Shown: positions 1 through 12,602 of the stretch, one piece after another | Numbering within the stretch: the first letter of the stretch is position 1 | How the letters are laid out: the number at the start of each line of letters is the position of its first letter | From: Limnoperna fortunei | Taxonomy: Eukaryota > Mollusca > Bivalvia > Mytilida > Modiolidae | DNA: 64,000 bases | Direction of reading: 5' to 3' | Assembly (NCBI GenBank): GCA_944474755.1 | Contig: OX104114.1 | Location: 79,160,623 to 79,224,622, forward strand | Notes under the pieces: model-generated | What the model was told of the DNA's origin: nothing | What the model saw: only the letters and a program-made list of their open reading frames with translations | The model's database searches: none | Made by a program: the position numbers and the translations under genes

Positions 1-283
1 AAGCCAACAGAGTCACTATACTTTAGAAATAGACATAAGGCATCAATTAAGAGTAAAACGGACACACAAACCTTACTCAAGATTATTACATAAATCATCA
101 TTTAAGATTAACTTTGCTCTGTACATTTGATTTATGACATTTTTGTAAGATTGAAGCCGACGCAGACTTATAATCTACAGTTAGACATAAAATCATTTAA
201 GGCTCAACGACCACAGATTCTATAATCGTAATAAACACTTATCATTATTTTAGACTGAAGCGGACACAGATTAAAATTTGATA
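1..283. repeat. degenerate tandem array, unit about 52 bp, cut by the window edge
   Basis: Units begin near 1, 52, 107, 151, 203 and 254. The clearest pair is 1-51 versus 151-202, sharing AAGCC.AC..AG, TATA.T.TA, TAGACATAA and TCA.TTAAG. Units are 43-57 bp with many substitutions. The array probably extends left of the window. Confidence 0.6.
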
Positions 284-2432
284 TCATGCCACAGACACCA
301 TACTACGGAATTTAACAAGATTTTAAAAATATATAAATATTTAAATAAAAAATTATTTCCTACAGATATTCAGCCTATTTGAAAAGCTGCGGTTTTCGCA
401 TTTTTATGCGGCGATTTTCCATAGTAAATTTTGACCTTATTTTGAACGGTAAGGTACGGTAGATAACTATACTATACAGACTAAAATAATAACGTATTCG
501 TTTAAAACGTTGTACAACAACATGTTGATAGATAATTAAAGCGAATTAAACAAATTTTTACACTTTAAAAATTCAACAAATACTTCGCCTGACCAACAGG
601 CTTCATCAGTGTTTTCTTATGACGTATTACGAATACCTTAAGCACTTAGAGTTGAATGCACGGATTGGTCTTGAATAGACGAAACGCGCGTCTGGCGTAA
701 TGAATTGTCACCTTGGTTATTTTGATTTTCATTAGAATATTTGAAAAAAAGTAAGTGAAAAATCACCATAATGTAGCTAATAAAAAAACAAAATAGAGAA
801 ATGTTCAGTCATAGCTTTGAGAAAGTTCAAGATCTTTATTTTATGATTTGTTGACGTCATTTAATTATATTGAAGCCATTGGTTTGTCCAACTGTGTCTA
901 TAATTTTGACCAAACACCGTCATTTGTATCGTTGCATAATCTTCTAGACTTGTATACATAGGTTCTGCAAGCAATAACTATAATTCCAGCATAGGTATTT
1001 TTGTGTCTTGCTTCTGAAAAATATATAGTTTAGGTTTAAAAATAATAACATAATAACATTATCAAAAAGTAGAAGCTCAACAAAATAAATACAGAGCTAT
1101 TTTTCACGAGAACACAATTTACTTTTTAGTCTATTATAATACATAAACAATGTGTGAAACTTATCAATGTAGTACCGGTGTAAACAAGGCCCGCACAAAG
1201 CGTTATTTTACCATTACTAAGACTAAAACAAAAACTGTAAATTGCAACGCCAATGCGCAGTCTGTTTAAATGGTACAAATTGTGCAATCATAATGTAAGA
1301 AATTAACTTATAAATCAACAAGATTGGGTTTGTTTTTATAGCCGGCAGACTTGAATGTTAGGAAACTTGCACGGCTGACGATCACAAGTCATAGCAGCAA
1401 ACTGGTTCACACCAAGTATTGTTTCACAATTTTCGTATAAAAGTCAAATAAAATATTTTGATCAATCAATAAATGACTTGCATGTATTGTACATTGTTAC
1501 CATACATTGAAAGATCAAAGGTTGCAGGAAGTCGAATTAAACTCAATCGGACCACCTCGGTTATTTCCCGACCCTTAACAGAAATGACCGAGAGACGTTT
1601 CGATCGGAGTTTAAAGTTGTTTTCAGTTATTCTCAGTCAGATATTTATTTATAATGAAGCGTAAAAGTGTTTAATTGCACACTTTTTGTTACAATGGAGA
1701 TTTATCCGAGTTATTTAGCAAGTTGAAGATTTTCGGAATTTATTTAACTTATTGTATACGAAGGAAAGTCTTTTTATAGAATGTGGACACCCCTACCATT
1801 GAGTGCGCTATTGCTCACTTTTAGATCCCTTAAGAAACAAAAATGGCTGACCTACATAGCAAATTGAAGGACGATTAGTGCCATGTAAACAACAGAGGCA
1901 TGGTATGAAAAATTGATATCTTGGATAAAGTTTTTCTATAGGAGTTTCGTAATAAAAAGATACAATATAAACTAATAAAGAAAAGTCAAGCAAAAAAACT
2001 GCACTTAACTGGGTAAGATTTTTAGTATAGAAATCCATTGTCATTTGTTTACTTTTTCCGGTCCTGAACATAGCTTCAAGGTTATCTTTTGGTTTCTTAT
2101 GGTTTAATTTACTCGTGGTTTGAAATTGATTGTTTTTGCCGCTTACAATTTTACATACATTCGATGTTTCAAAGTGAAATATCCTATTACTGACAGTCCA
2201 GTTTCATCCTTTAACGGAGTTGATATTTTTATTACCACCGTAGGTTAGTCAGATATTGTTCGAACCACTTTTTATCGCACAAATTGGATACCAAAAGTAG
2301 GGAACAAAGCGTATAATATACCAGAGGTTCTCAAGAGCCTATATCGCTCGCCGTATTTACATGTATATATCCAATAAAGATGGCATGTCCATGTTGTGAG
2401 AGAAAAGCATTGTCAAATATTTTCTCATAGGA
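284..2432. other. no gene seen; AT-rich unique-looking DNA
   Basis: Two small frames (1473-1664 + and 1808-2071 -) lack splice context or recognisable motifs. A slightly GC-richer patch at 640-720 shows nothing identifiable. Confidence 0.5.
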
Positions 2433-2890
2433 TACTATGTTAAACCAAATGCTGCAGGTGGCGGCCTTTTTGAATTGCTTTTGACATAAAACACATACAC
2501 ATCCTATGTTAAACTAAGTTCTGCTATTTAGGCCATTTTGAATTTCAGATTAACATATTAAAACATAAATTTTATAATTGACTTTTAATGAACACTGGTG
2601 ATGAGTTTTGTTTCAGTTAGTTAAACGGTTTTAAGAAAGTCTTTTTAATCGTTTTTTCCCTTAGGATCCTATATTAAACTACAAGTCCTGTGGTAGCGGT
2701 GATTTTTAAATTTCAATTGGCATAAAAACATAAACGTTTTAGAGGACCATCCACACAATGTCGCAAGGAAGTTTTGTTTCAATTTGTTAACCGGTTTCAA
2801 ATGAAAAGGTTTTTAATTTTCCCATCGGGTCCTATGTAAACTAATTCCGGCTGTGTCGGTAATTTTGAAATTGGCATAAAAACAATAACT
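2433..2890. repeat. degenerate tandem array, unit 163-165 bp
   Basis: The phrase (T)CCTAT.TTAAACTA recurs at 2433, 2502, 2667 and 2830, and AATT..CATAAAAACA follows at a constant distance. Full spacings are 165 and 163 bp; the first unit is shortened to 69 bp. Shared parts include AGTTTTGTTTCAGTTAGTTA/AGTTTTGTTTCAATTTGTTA and TTTTTAATC/TTTTTAATT. Arrays of this length and wording are widespread in bivalve genomes as I recall. Confidence 0.7.
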
Positions 2891-5654
2891 CCAATAAATA
2901 ATGGTAAGATTCCAATAGGAAACGCGGTTTCTGAGAACTTTTCTCGATATAAATTGGAATTGTGTCAGAATAATATAAGGGTTGTGATGTCTGTTAACTT
3001 TAAAATTGTTCTCTTTTTTTTTTTTGTTTATCCTGTTTTCTTTCAACTTACATCTTGTCGTAAGTAGGGAACCCAACATACATGCCTCTCTACTGGTGTT
3101 AACTCAATTATTGATTTTTCTCTCTCACGATTTTCAATATTTTCTGATATACTCTTTAAATTTGCGTTACGATTGGGCGTCTTTAGTCTATGTTCTGGAA
3201 TGTAAAACCATTGTACCAACTTTCAATTTGTACATTTTGTGCCCGTTCAGACCGATACTAATTTTTTAAGTATTCCTCGACTTTCGCTGACTTTATCTTG
3301 GAATTTCATAAGAAAAAGAAAGTGATTTATTTCTTTAAACATGATCTAAATTTGTGGTCTCCTCCACAACATGAGCATTTATGAGTGTATCTACATTTAG
3401 CTCCATATGTGCACTTGCCCTTATTGAAATTCCAGCAGACGTAAATGGTTGAGGGACAAAACTTGTGCTGGACTTCGTTATTTTCAGGAGCCTTTTGCTG
3501 AAAAATGACTGAGCTGCAAAGTTGAAAATTATTTCAACCACAACACATGGTCAACTTCCCTTACATTGAGAAAAGGAAACAAGATCTCAAGATTTTTGTT
3601 CCGTCATTAATACACCACCCTGTACCGGATATCTTAGCTGCGGCAAGCCGTATCGTGGCCGGATACCTGAGAGTTCTTGTCCTTTAGAGGAATTTTCCTA
3701 GCATTACTGTCCCTAAAATCATAAACGCGGACGCCTATGTGTGTATGCTATATGTATACTACTATTTCTCGGCTGCAAAAAAAGTTAGGTGCTTCTTTTT
3801 GGTAAATAAATGGCCGCTAATGGAGGAATCGCACGCTATGTCCCTGAGCGAGTTCAAAAGAATGTTTAATTTGATGTTTTCTCTTGAACAAATTTTTTCC
3901 TTGATTTTGAGGGAATGTGATAGCTTATTGGGTCTAAAACTCTAGACTTGATGTTATACAAATGACTGTTTTATATTTGGGACCAAACCTCCCTTACACC
4001 TCAAACAAAGGATCGAGTGTGTTTCAGTTATGTACCCTTGGTATTATTTTGCTTTCCGTTGTTGGAGGTGAAGTGTGCCCCTTCGGTGTTGGTAGGTTGT
4101 ATTCCCCAATGAGATTGGAACAAATCACTGGCCGATTAAGGGCTCGGTGTATTCTTACGTAAATGGCTTTACTTTGACGGTCATGTCCTTTGTACATCAG
4201 AAGTACTGCCATTTTTATCAGTATTTGTCATTATTTCCTGATGTTCTCGTAGTTGACTGCGGACCAAAAGTTTTCGGTGACAGTTTTCTAAACAGTTTAA
4301 GAGGCTTCAAAATGTCGGATGCAAGACAATTAGAAAATATGCTAATAACTTTGTTGCAAGAGTTGGCGCGTTGAAAGTGATGATGTCATATATACATAAC
4401 GGATAAACATATATGTATTTAAAAAGTCGTCTTTGAATTACAGGAATATTATACAACAAATGGGGGAGCATTCTTTTGTTGAAAAAGATTATCGTTCAAA
4501 GATAAACTTTAATAAATCCAAGTGTATTCTATTTCCTAAGCATTACTGTTTATTTGTTACACGTTTTTTTTAAATATGTTTTATACTCAATTGTGTTCAG
4601 AAATATATGCAAACATATAGGCTTAGTCTGAAATCGTGGTTTTTCACATAATTTTTTGTGCAATAAAGTGTACCCCATCCAATAATTAAAACCCCATTTA
4701 ATGTAGATATTAAATATTTCCTTTTAACGAGTTTTGTTAAGTTTTACACATGAATGGACATAATTGGATTAACTTGTGACAAATTACTAACCTTTTGTGC
4801 AGTCGTGACAAATAAACAAATGAAATCCGGTTTTTTGCGGAGCATCAAATGTCTTGATTTTAGTTCAAATAAGTTCATAGAATAAAAAATACGTAGTCCA
4901 AAATACTACAAGTGGACGCTAACTACGAGTTATAATTAAAATTGTTCCATGAGATCCATAAGACTCCATTCCTGCCTTTCTATATTATGGAAACTTCCGG
5001 TAAGTGGCGCTAAACTATATTTAACAAAAGTATTTCAATGTAAGAATACAGTTTTACCTAAAAGCGTTTTTTTCTTCAAATTTTTATTATACTTCATGTA
5101 AATTTCATAGTTTGTTTACAAGAATGAAAAGTCAAAATATGCATGCGAATTATGGATTCTCTCTAAGAAGCTAACATAGATTTACCATCTCCTTCGCAAA
5201 AAAGGATTTAGGGATTTAAGTTGTATATTTCTTAAAACATTTGTGAAAATAATATAATGTTGTGTAATGTTTAATGCATTAGACATCTTAACTGTTCGAA
5301 TGTCTGAACTCGATAGTTATTTACGGGATATGGGGAGGATTCTTTAATTGCAAAATATGGAGGTTTTTTAGCAGCTTTGTGGCTTAAAATAGTAATACAT
5401 TTCAATTTTTATTAATTTTTATTTGTTGTGTTAATGTGTATTACATAATTTGTTTTATTTTGTTATTTATTTTTTGGATGGCTAACTCTATTACCATATT
5501 TAACACAACTGTGTACTTTAAACTTTAACTATATAGTAATAATGACTTAAATTCAAAACAATAATATTAGTTTGGCTCAAAGCATCGATATTATAAAAGC
5601 CGTTGTTTTACTGGTGTGATTTTTTTTAAATTTTATCGCGCATTTCTTATTTCT
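2891..5654. other. no convincing gene; weak open-frame cluster at 3739-4374
   Basis: Three consecutive + frames (3739-3945, 3962-4162, 4147-4374) sit in DNA with higher GC than its surroundings. The last contains PDVLVVDCG, an arrangement reminiscent of SGNH-type fragments, but stops and frame changes prevent assignment. It may be a decayed coding relic. The rest shows nothing. Confidence 0.35.
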
Positions 5655-5760
5655 TTACTTGGTTCAGCGCGTCCCTTGGTGACAGATAGGGGAGGTCCTC
5701 TCGATGGGTTGGGGGGGGGGGGGGGTTGTTATGTCACATTATCCTGCAATCATTACATGT
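5655..5760 (+). mobile_element. 5' fragment of family B SINE with expanded G tract
   Basis: TTCAGCGCGTCCCTTGGTGA, CAGATAGGGGAGGTCCTCTC and GATGGGTT match the reference head. The expected GGAGGGTTGT has become an uninterrupted run of 15 G (5711-5725), followed by TTGTTATGTCACATTATCC. Everything 3' of this is lost. Confidence 0.6.
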
Positions 5761-6552
5761 AACAACTTATTTCGATGTATTTAAAAATTTTGCTAAAAAT
5801 AAATCTTTCCCTTAAACTGATTAAAATAAGCTAAACTTTAAATTAAACATGTATATCTCTACTTTACTACTCTGTAATTTATTTTATTCTGTCCTCGTAG
5901 TCGTCACTGATTTGTTGTCCTTTCATTCTTTACAAAATCACACGTGTAAAAAGACATTGACCTATTACCGATGTAGTTTGTAAATCGTATAAAAATAACC
6001 CATGTATTTTTAAATTATAATATATATAAAAATATAATTTATTCCAACTTACTTAATTAAATACGAAAATATTTTTTTTATAACTTTGTAGTTGCATATC
6101 GCGATGGAATGTTGAAAAACTGCTATACAACTGTCACCGTTGAATTTGCAGAAAGTTTCAGACTTACCATCTGACAGCAAAAGATACCTCTACTTTGCTT
6201 CATTGTTGTATCATTTATAACTTTATTCGTTTATTGAGAAAACAAAGAACACAGTCTTATTGCCAGTCTTACTGCTGTTTTGATTTATCGATCGGCTCTC
6301 AAATTTTGTTGATGTCAACACTGATGAATGGTCGCAGATTGATTTTTTGTTTGCTGAAAATTTGTTTGAGATTGCTTCACCTACTTAAAAAAAATTGAAT
6401 TATTTTTGTAACATGAAGCGACAGGAAATTACCGTTTGCCGATTAAGAAGAACATTTTTCCATTTACCGTAAGTGTAAATATTTCTGACAAATTACTAAC
6501 CTAATCGTCTGCTATACACTTAACCCATATATTTATAAGTCCATTAAGTCAG

Positions 6553-6592
6553 TTTTTTAGAGTAATGCGAAATTTTTTAGAGTAATGCGAAA
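6553..6592. repeat. 20-bp perfect tandem duplication
   Basis: The unit TTTTTTAGAGTAATGCGAAA occurs twice in succession in AT-rich DNA, differing only at the junction. It is a local slippage product. Confidence 0.7.
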
Positions 6593-6852
6593 GTATTCTA
6601 GAATTTAAAAAAATGCAGCGGTAATAAGCATACATCGATAATAGGTCGTGTCACTGAATATTTTTTTTTTATTGTGACAAAAATCTGTAGTGTATTTTAC
6701 AAAAAAAGTGTAAATCCTATCGTCAGTGTTGGAAGATCAAAGGGAAATGCATTGTGACTTCAGCACTTCCCATGTATTTTATACTTACGACTTTTTGTGA
6801 TAAACGCTGCTGGTACCCCTTTCTTCACTTCTTACGATCATAAGTATTTATT

Positions 6853-6985
6853 GGTGGATTTCACAATAGTCTTAGGCGTAATTTTAGTCGCAAGTGTAAG
6901 TTTCCACCAATTAAATTCGCTGATATCACACCTAAGAATACACTTACGACTAAACTTGGACTTACGACTATCTGTGAAATTCACC
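6853..6985. mobile_element. 133-bp near-palindromic MITE
   Basis: Outer arms are GGTGGATTTCACA at the left and TGTGAAATTCACC at the right. Inside, TAGTC...TTAGTCGCAAGTGTA pairs with TACACTTACGACTAA...GACTA. The middle has TTAAATTCGCTGATATC. The element has no coding potential. A related ACTTACGACTT is found upstream at 6784. Confidence 0.55.
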
Positions 6986-7164
6986 TAGCTGTTCTGGTCT
7001 ACTCGCCGAAAAACAGGCGAGAAATGATCGGCAGAACCTTGAATTTTTTGTTACCTTTTCTAAGGTTCGTACAAATAAATTTTTTGATAGTTTCTGACAG
7101 TGTCCGAATATTACATAAATGTGGGAAGCAATGACCGTAGACTATAGAAGAGTAACTTTTTTTT

Positions 7165-7386
7165 TGCAAAATGCAACACTCCTTGCCCGATAAAGACCCC
7201 TTTTATAGATTTCGAAAAAGAGTAGGCTCATTGTAGATGCTATAAAAGGATTAATTCGCCGTTCCTACCCAATAATCCACGTCTTTTACAGTGGCGGACG
7301 AATTTGTAATCTCATTGATTTATTGTTTCTTAAATTGTTATGCATATAGCTGAAATATTGCTCACTAGACGTCAAGCAAACATTAA
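7165..7386 (+). mobile_element. 5'-truncated family B SINE
   Basis: It starts at CAAAATGCAACACTCCTTGC and retains GATAAAGACCCCTTTTATAG, GAGTAGGCTCATTGTAGATG, ACAGTGGCGGACG, TTGATTTATTGTTTC, CATATAGCTGAAATATTGCT and ACTAGACGTCAAGC. The AATC tail is decayed. Confidence 0.72.
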
Positions 7387-7694
7387 ATCGACTTACACCA
7401 TTAACCATGTCTTGATGGACTGTGTGGACGTGGCCCACATTCGGGAACGTTTCTATAGTGCAGATACGTATTTTAATTTACTTAAAACTGTCGCAGGCGA
7501 CACAATTTTTAAGTTCTTAAAGGAAATTATTTTATTTAATAAAATTTAATTTCACTATTAATTGTGATACTTCGTATTTTTAATATTTTTAACTACCATT
7601 TTTATCTGTGTATATTCTCATATTTTTGTTTGAGATCACGTTTTAGTATAAGAAGGATGCATGACGTTCTACTAATTTAAAAAATATGATTTTC

Positions 7695-7757
7695 ACGTCC
7701 TGAATATAGATGAAATATTGCATGCTGGACGTTAAAAATCAATCAATCAATCAATCC
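7695..7757 (+). mobile_element. tail-only fragment of family B SINE
   Basis: CGTCCTGAATATAGATGAAA is followed by CATGCTGGACGTTAAAAATC and four AATC units. Only the last 60 bp of the family are present. Confidence 0.65.
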
Positions 7758-8459
7758 CGGCATATATAACTAAGTTTGGAAACAAAGCCTGACGTCTTTT
7801 TTCAATGGGTTTTTCTAAAATTGCTCAGCTTTAACTTTTTTTTACAAATTCTATACTTCAGCTTAAAACGCAAAAGTTATGGCTATATAAACAAATCTCG
7901 TTTAAAACAAAGAGTAAAGATAGACTAATTTTATAATCCCTGTTTTGGGTAAACTGGTCTATCTAAGTTTTTTTTAATCAGAATTTTGATCCATCTATAG
8001 GTCTTTGATTTATGACAATAAAACTTGAACAAAAATAAGTTTATAAAATTGTGTATGTTTTTAACAAAAACACTTCGGCGATGACATCTGAAAAATCTTT
8101 AGATCTTAGGTGACAAATATTCTGTAGTTATGAGTACATTCTAGCAAAATACAGTTCTTGTGTAATAATCATATACACATGATCTGTTCCAATCACACGA
8201 ACATGGTGTCGATTGGTGTTTTACTTTTTAGGTACGAATATGAACGTTATCAGTTAAATTCCGTTCGTTTGTAAAATTGTATTATCTGGCACAAGAGACA
8301 AGGGGCATCTGTTCATTTGCATAATGTAACACGACTCGTATAACTTCGTTTAACAAAGTAGGTATAAGTATGGGAAATTTTTCGGGGGGGGGGGTGTGGC
8401 CGGTGCCGTAGCTGTCTTATCAGGTATTAGTTAATTATATGATGTGGATATTTATATAT

Positions 8460-9485
8460 TAATTGCTCCATCATTTTATGTTATTGTTTCTTCATTATGT
8501 GATAGTTTTACTATTTAATGTTGCGATTCTGTCATTATACGCTTTAGTTTCGTCATCATATCGTCGCTGAGCTTCCAATATCTTGTATGACAGGTTTAAG
8601 CAACTTTTCAGTAAACAAGAAAAACATTCATATAATTTATATATTTGTTAGATCTCATTATTATATTTCATTTGCAAGAAGCTTAAATATCTGCAAATAA
8701 TGCAAGCGGCCATGTTTTTTAACAAGACTTATTTCCACATTTTTTTTTATTTATTTTTTTGCATTTTACAGTTAACTTTTAAAAATTCAAAATGTTGTAA
8801 AAGATTATTACAGTCCTGGAGAATTTATATATAAATTACAAAATGTATTTTTTATTAAACAATCACTTAGTTACATGTAGTGCTTTAGATGAAATGTTCA
8901 TAGTACAAAGTGGTAAGTACTTCTCATTAGGACCAAAACACACAGAAAATGGGAAGTTCTACAGTAAAAAGATGCATATCACATCTAATAAGACCTATAC
9001 TAACCTTCAAATTTCCTATTTTTATTCAAATCTTTGTCTTAACTTCATTTTGCATTTGTTTTCTGTTTAATCTCTCTTTAAATATAATGAAACAATGTAA
9101 AAAATATATAAAAATTACTCTGTTTGAAAAGCTGTTATAAACACATGATCGACATTGTCAAAGTTTTCATAATTTATACAAAAATTTGGAAAAACCAATA
9201 TGCTACCAATAAATATTCGATATTTTGTCACATGTCATTTTGACTGGTTTTCATTGGCTACAGGTATATGATATTTTGTAAGACCCAAGATATGTTCCCT
9301 CCAAATCCAAATATATGAATAACTCAACCACTCAATTTGTAATATACGACATTTTGGAAGCTCAGCGACAATATTCTGTTTGTTCCGTCATTTTTGTGCT
9401 GTGGCTCCGTCATTTTATGCTGTGGTTCCATCATTTTATTATGATGTGGTTCCGTCATTTTAGTTCATCATCCGTCATAATATGC
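8460..9485. repeat. 22-bp minisatellite split into two blocks by an inserted element
   Basis: The left block (8460-8561) and right block (9371-9485) are made of units of about 22 bp (20-24) built on TTCCGTCATTTTATGCTGTG. Unit starts (the CGTC/CATC/CTTC phrase) recur in both blocks. The two blocks are separated by the 809-bp inverted-repeat element at 8562-9370. Confidence 0.68.
8562..9370. mobile_element. 809-bp non-autonomous terminal-inverted-repeat element inserted in a minisatellite
   Basis: The termini GTCGCTGAGCTTCCAA (8563-8578) and TTGGAAGCTCAGCGAC (9354-9369) are perfect 16-bp inverted repeats, with partial pairing for about 10 bp more. ATAT flanks both ends (8558-8561 and 9371-9374), a candidate 4-bp target-site duplication. 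No transposase is encoded; the only frames are short (75 and 63 codons) and look random. The superfamily is undetermined. Confidence 0.68.
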
Positions 9486-9997
9486 TATTGGAGAGAATAA
9501 AACATTTAAACCATTACATTCTCCTAATTTCTTCATAACCTCTTTATCAACTGTTCTTTTTTCAGTGTTTTAGAATGCTCCGAGTGTTGTTTTATCGTCT
9601 TTGTATTTTATGCATACTGAAGTTCGGGTATTTACATGTTCACAGTTTACCGATTTCTGTATAATTTGTTCAATTTCTAAATGTGATTAAATCTGATCTC
9701 AAAATGTATTATCGGTGTTCGTAATTTTTATGATCGCCCTGGATTAAATAGCTATAGTTTATATTCACACTATGTACTTTGTCATGGGTTTTTACCTTCT
9801 TGTCCACAAGTAGTAGTATTACTAGTCAAGGCGTTGCTTCTGCGTGTCTGTGTGTATTGGTTACGTTTACAAATAATGCGGATTTTTGGGGGCTGTTTTG
9901 AAGTTAAGTGAAAGTGTTCAAAAAAGATTTTTGGCAACATCTTAGTTTCACTTTGATATTTTAATAAACAGTATTATCCTTCTTGGTTCAATCTAGT

Positions 9998-10240
9998 AAT
10001 TGGCGCTAAGTCGTTAAGATAGTTACTACTATTGATCACGTGGTATGTCAACATTGAGGTTGCGGGTTCGAGTTGCTGCTAACATGGTGTACTCGACTCC
10101 ACTCTTAATTGGCAAGGAGTGCCATTTTACTACCAAATGTCCGGGTGTTTCTGTGGTTATTCCGGACTCCTGCCCCTCCAATAAAAACTGGACGCCATGA
10201 TATAGCTGAAAATTGCTGAAACATCACAAACACACAAACG
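9998..10240 (+). mobile_element. tRNA-headed SINE (family A)
   Basis: It starts TTGGCGCTAAGTCGTTAAGA and continues with the family hallmarks CTACTATTGATCACGTGGTA, the B box GGGTTCGAG, ACTGGACGCCATGATATAGC and a CACAAAC tail. The A box is altered (GGCGCTAAGTCGT). The tail is short and the target-site duplication is unclear. Confidence 0.8.
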
Positions 10241-10244
10241 ATAA

Positions 10245-12600
10245 TTATAGCAATAGTATATAAAACATCTATAATAGGTTAATTGCAACACAAAAAGGTA
10301 TTAATCCTCTAAAATTACAATTACTTTCATGCTTTGTGAAAAAAACCTCTGCATCGTGTTACGGATTAAGTATGGGTTACTCGTTAAAAAAAGATCACTC
10401 TATGAAAACAGACCCACTACATCTGCTATTATTGACTAATATAGGAAGTCTTCTTTTTTGGTTGGGTTTGTATTTTTCTCTTCTTTTCGTCATAGCACTG
10501 GAAAAATTCAGATTTATATATATAAGTACAAGACACGTCAGTGAAAAGGGGTGCATAAATTGTTTCCAACAAAATCTATAAATTATCAATTTCGAACTTG
10601 AGCATGTTTTCGATGTCTAATACAGAAATTTCTTTTTACGTTTTGTGAAAATGCTAATTATGTTGTATTATTAGCAGTGCTCCTTGATAATTGAACACTT
10701 AAATACTATTAAACTTTTTCCGCCAAATCTTCTACAATTATTTCCTTTTTATTGTCTAATCAATATTTCTACACAAAAAGGAAATTTATTGTTTTCATTT
10801 GAAAATTAAAATTGTCGCGCTTGTCGTAATACTCACATTTACGCCTATACAAATAACTTGTAAAAAAGGTTATACTCTTTGCACTATTTAAATGGTTTTA
10901 TCATGTATTCTAGAAGAGTGGGTAAGCAGAGCATATCCTGCTCCCTAGAACTGGTTGATTACATTTCACGGTAAATTTTCCACATTTATTCTTGGTCTCA
11001 TGCATTGGTGTTTTTTATACACAAGTATGTATAAGCATGCACTTTTTGTATCATGGTCTTTATCTAATTGTGTTTGTGTTAAAATTTTGTCGTTATTTTG
11101 CTACAGAAAACAATTTTAAAGTGAATATTTCAAACACATTAACATATTGTGATATTACACAACAGATTGCAAGCGTTACTGCACAGTATATCATTTTTTG
11201 GATTTCATTATTGTACCAAAATATCCAGCCTTATAATATCATTTGTAATTAAAACGTCACAATCGTGCAATATCATAAAATATGACTTAGTGAGAGAAAC
11301 TTACTTTAAAGGAAGCTAAAATTACGAAAAGTAATCATATAGAAAATCGCCATATCAATATGAAAAAACGCCCCATTTCAAAATGCTGAATATCTCGAGA
11401 AAATAATTGATGATTTCAAAATATATATTTTTCATATAGAAAAGGAGCCTATGCTAAGCTCGACCATACGCAGTAAGTAGTTCCTTTGTTACGCAAAAAA
11501 CCCGTACCAAACTCGGTGACTTGTAGTATAGTAGTGGCCTGTTTCATCAATTTATTTTCGCTGTTGTTATAGTTTTTAAAATTTAGACAGATCATAATTG
11601 CCTTTTATGATAACGTCAGTCTGTAAGCCTATTGGGCAGAAATGAAAGGTTTCTCCTTAACATAAAAAATAAACCGATGAATAGTATTCGTGTGACAAGT
11701 AATTATAGAGTATGCAGTAAAAAAAAATCATTTTATAAAACGTTTCTGTTTTTTGAGGTTACATAGTTTAGTGGTTTCTTTAAAGCAATTAATTATTCGA
11801 GATGTCGCAAAGAAATACAATAAATTTGTATCCTTCAAATTAACAAGTCCGCATTCTTAACATATAGTTAATAATATATTGTCAAGAGAAATAAATGTCC
11901 TGAGAATATAGGTTCGCATTTATTAATATTATATGTTACGTTTTGTGAGAAAAACCACCTGCTGACTTTTTACTGTATCAAAAATGTTTTCCTGATTCCA
12001 AACGCATAATAGATGCAATTTTATAATCTGAGTTGTTATTGGTCTGACGTATGTAAGTTTTACTATGATTAGGTCTTCGGCTTCAGAGGATTAGAACCTG
12101 TCTATATGCAATACCAACAAGAAGTGGAAGTATATCATATGTTAAGGTACATAGTTTTTAATTTTGCCTACATTTTATAACAACATCGAATAATAATCAT
12201 TATAGGGAGAAACTGTGTTCTTAGCTTAAGTTAAAATGGACGCCATTCTTGACGTTTATGAAAATATTTCAAACAAAAAACATTTATAATTTGTTCTGAA
12301 ACATTTTTATTAATATATTCTGTTCACCGACGATTTTTTATTGAATGATTAAGCAACATTACATATATGACCCCATTTATACTAAGTTAGCAAGCCAGGT
12401 CAAAAGCTTTTCCTCGAAATGTCCGATGTCAGTACAACCTATTTGTTGGAGAAAATGTTAATATACAAGTATTGTTTTGATTCAGTAAAACAACTTACCT
12501 TCTTATTTCGCCATTGCCCCATAACCTCAAAACAAAACTAATTTTTATTGGAGTCGCCAATCACGAATTTTCAAGCATCTCCAGTCATTTGTAGTCTTTT
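10245..12600. other. no feature seen
   Basis: AT-rich; frames at 10336-10581 and 10992-11252 are hydrophobic or AT-driven with no recognisable motif. Confidence 0.5.
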
Positions 12601-12602
12601 AT

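Noticed and set aside
7340..7757. AATCAATC runs as a CRISPR-like or simple array
   Set aside because: These are terminal microsatellites of SINE family B, with no spacer structure.
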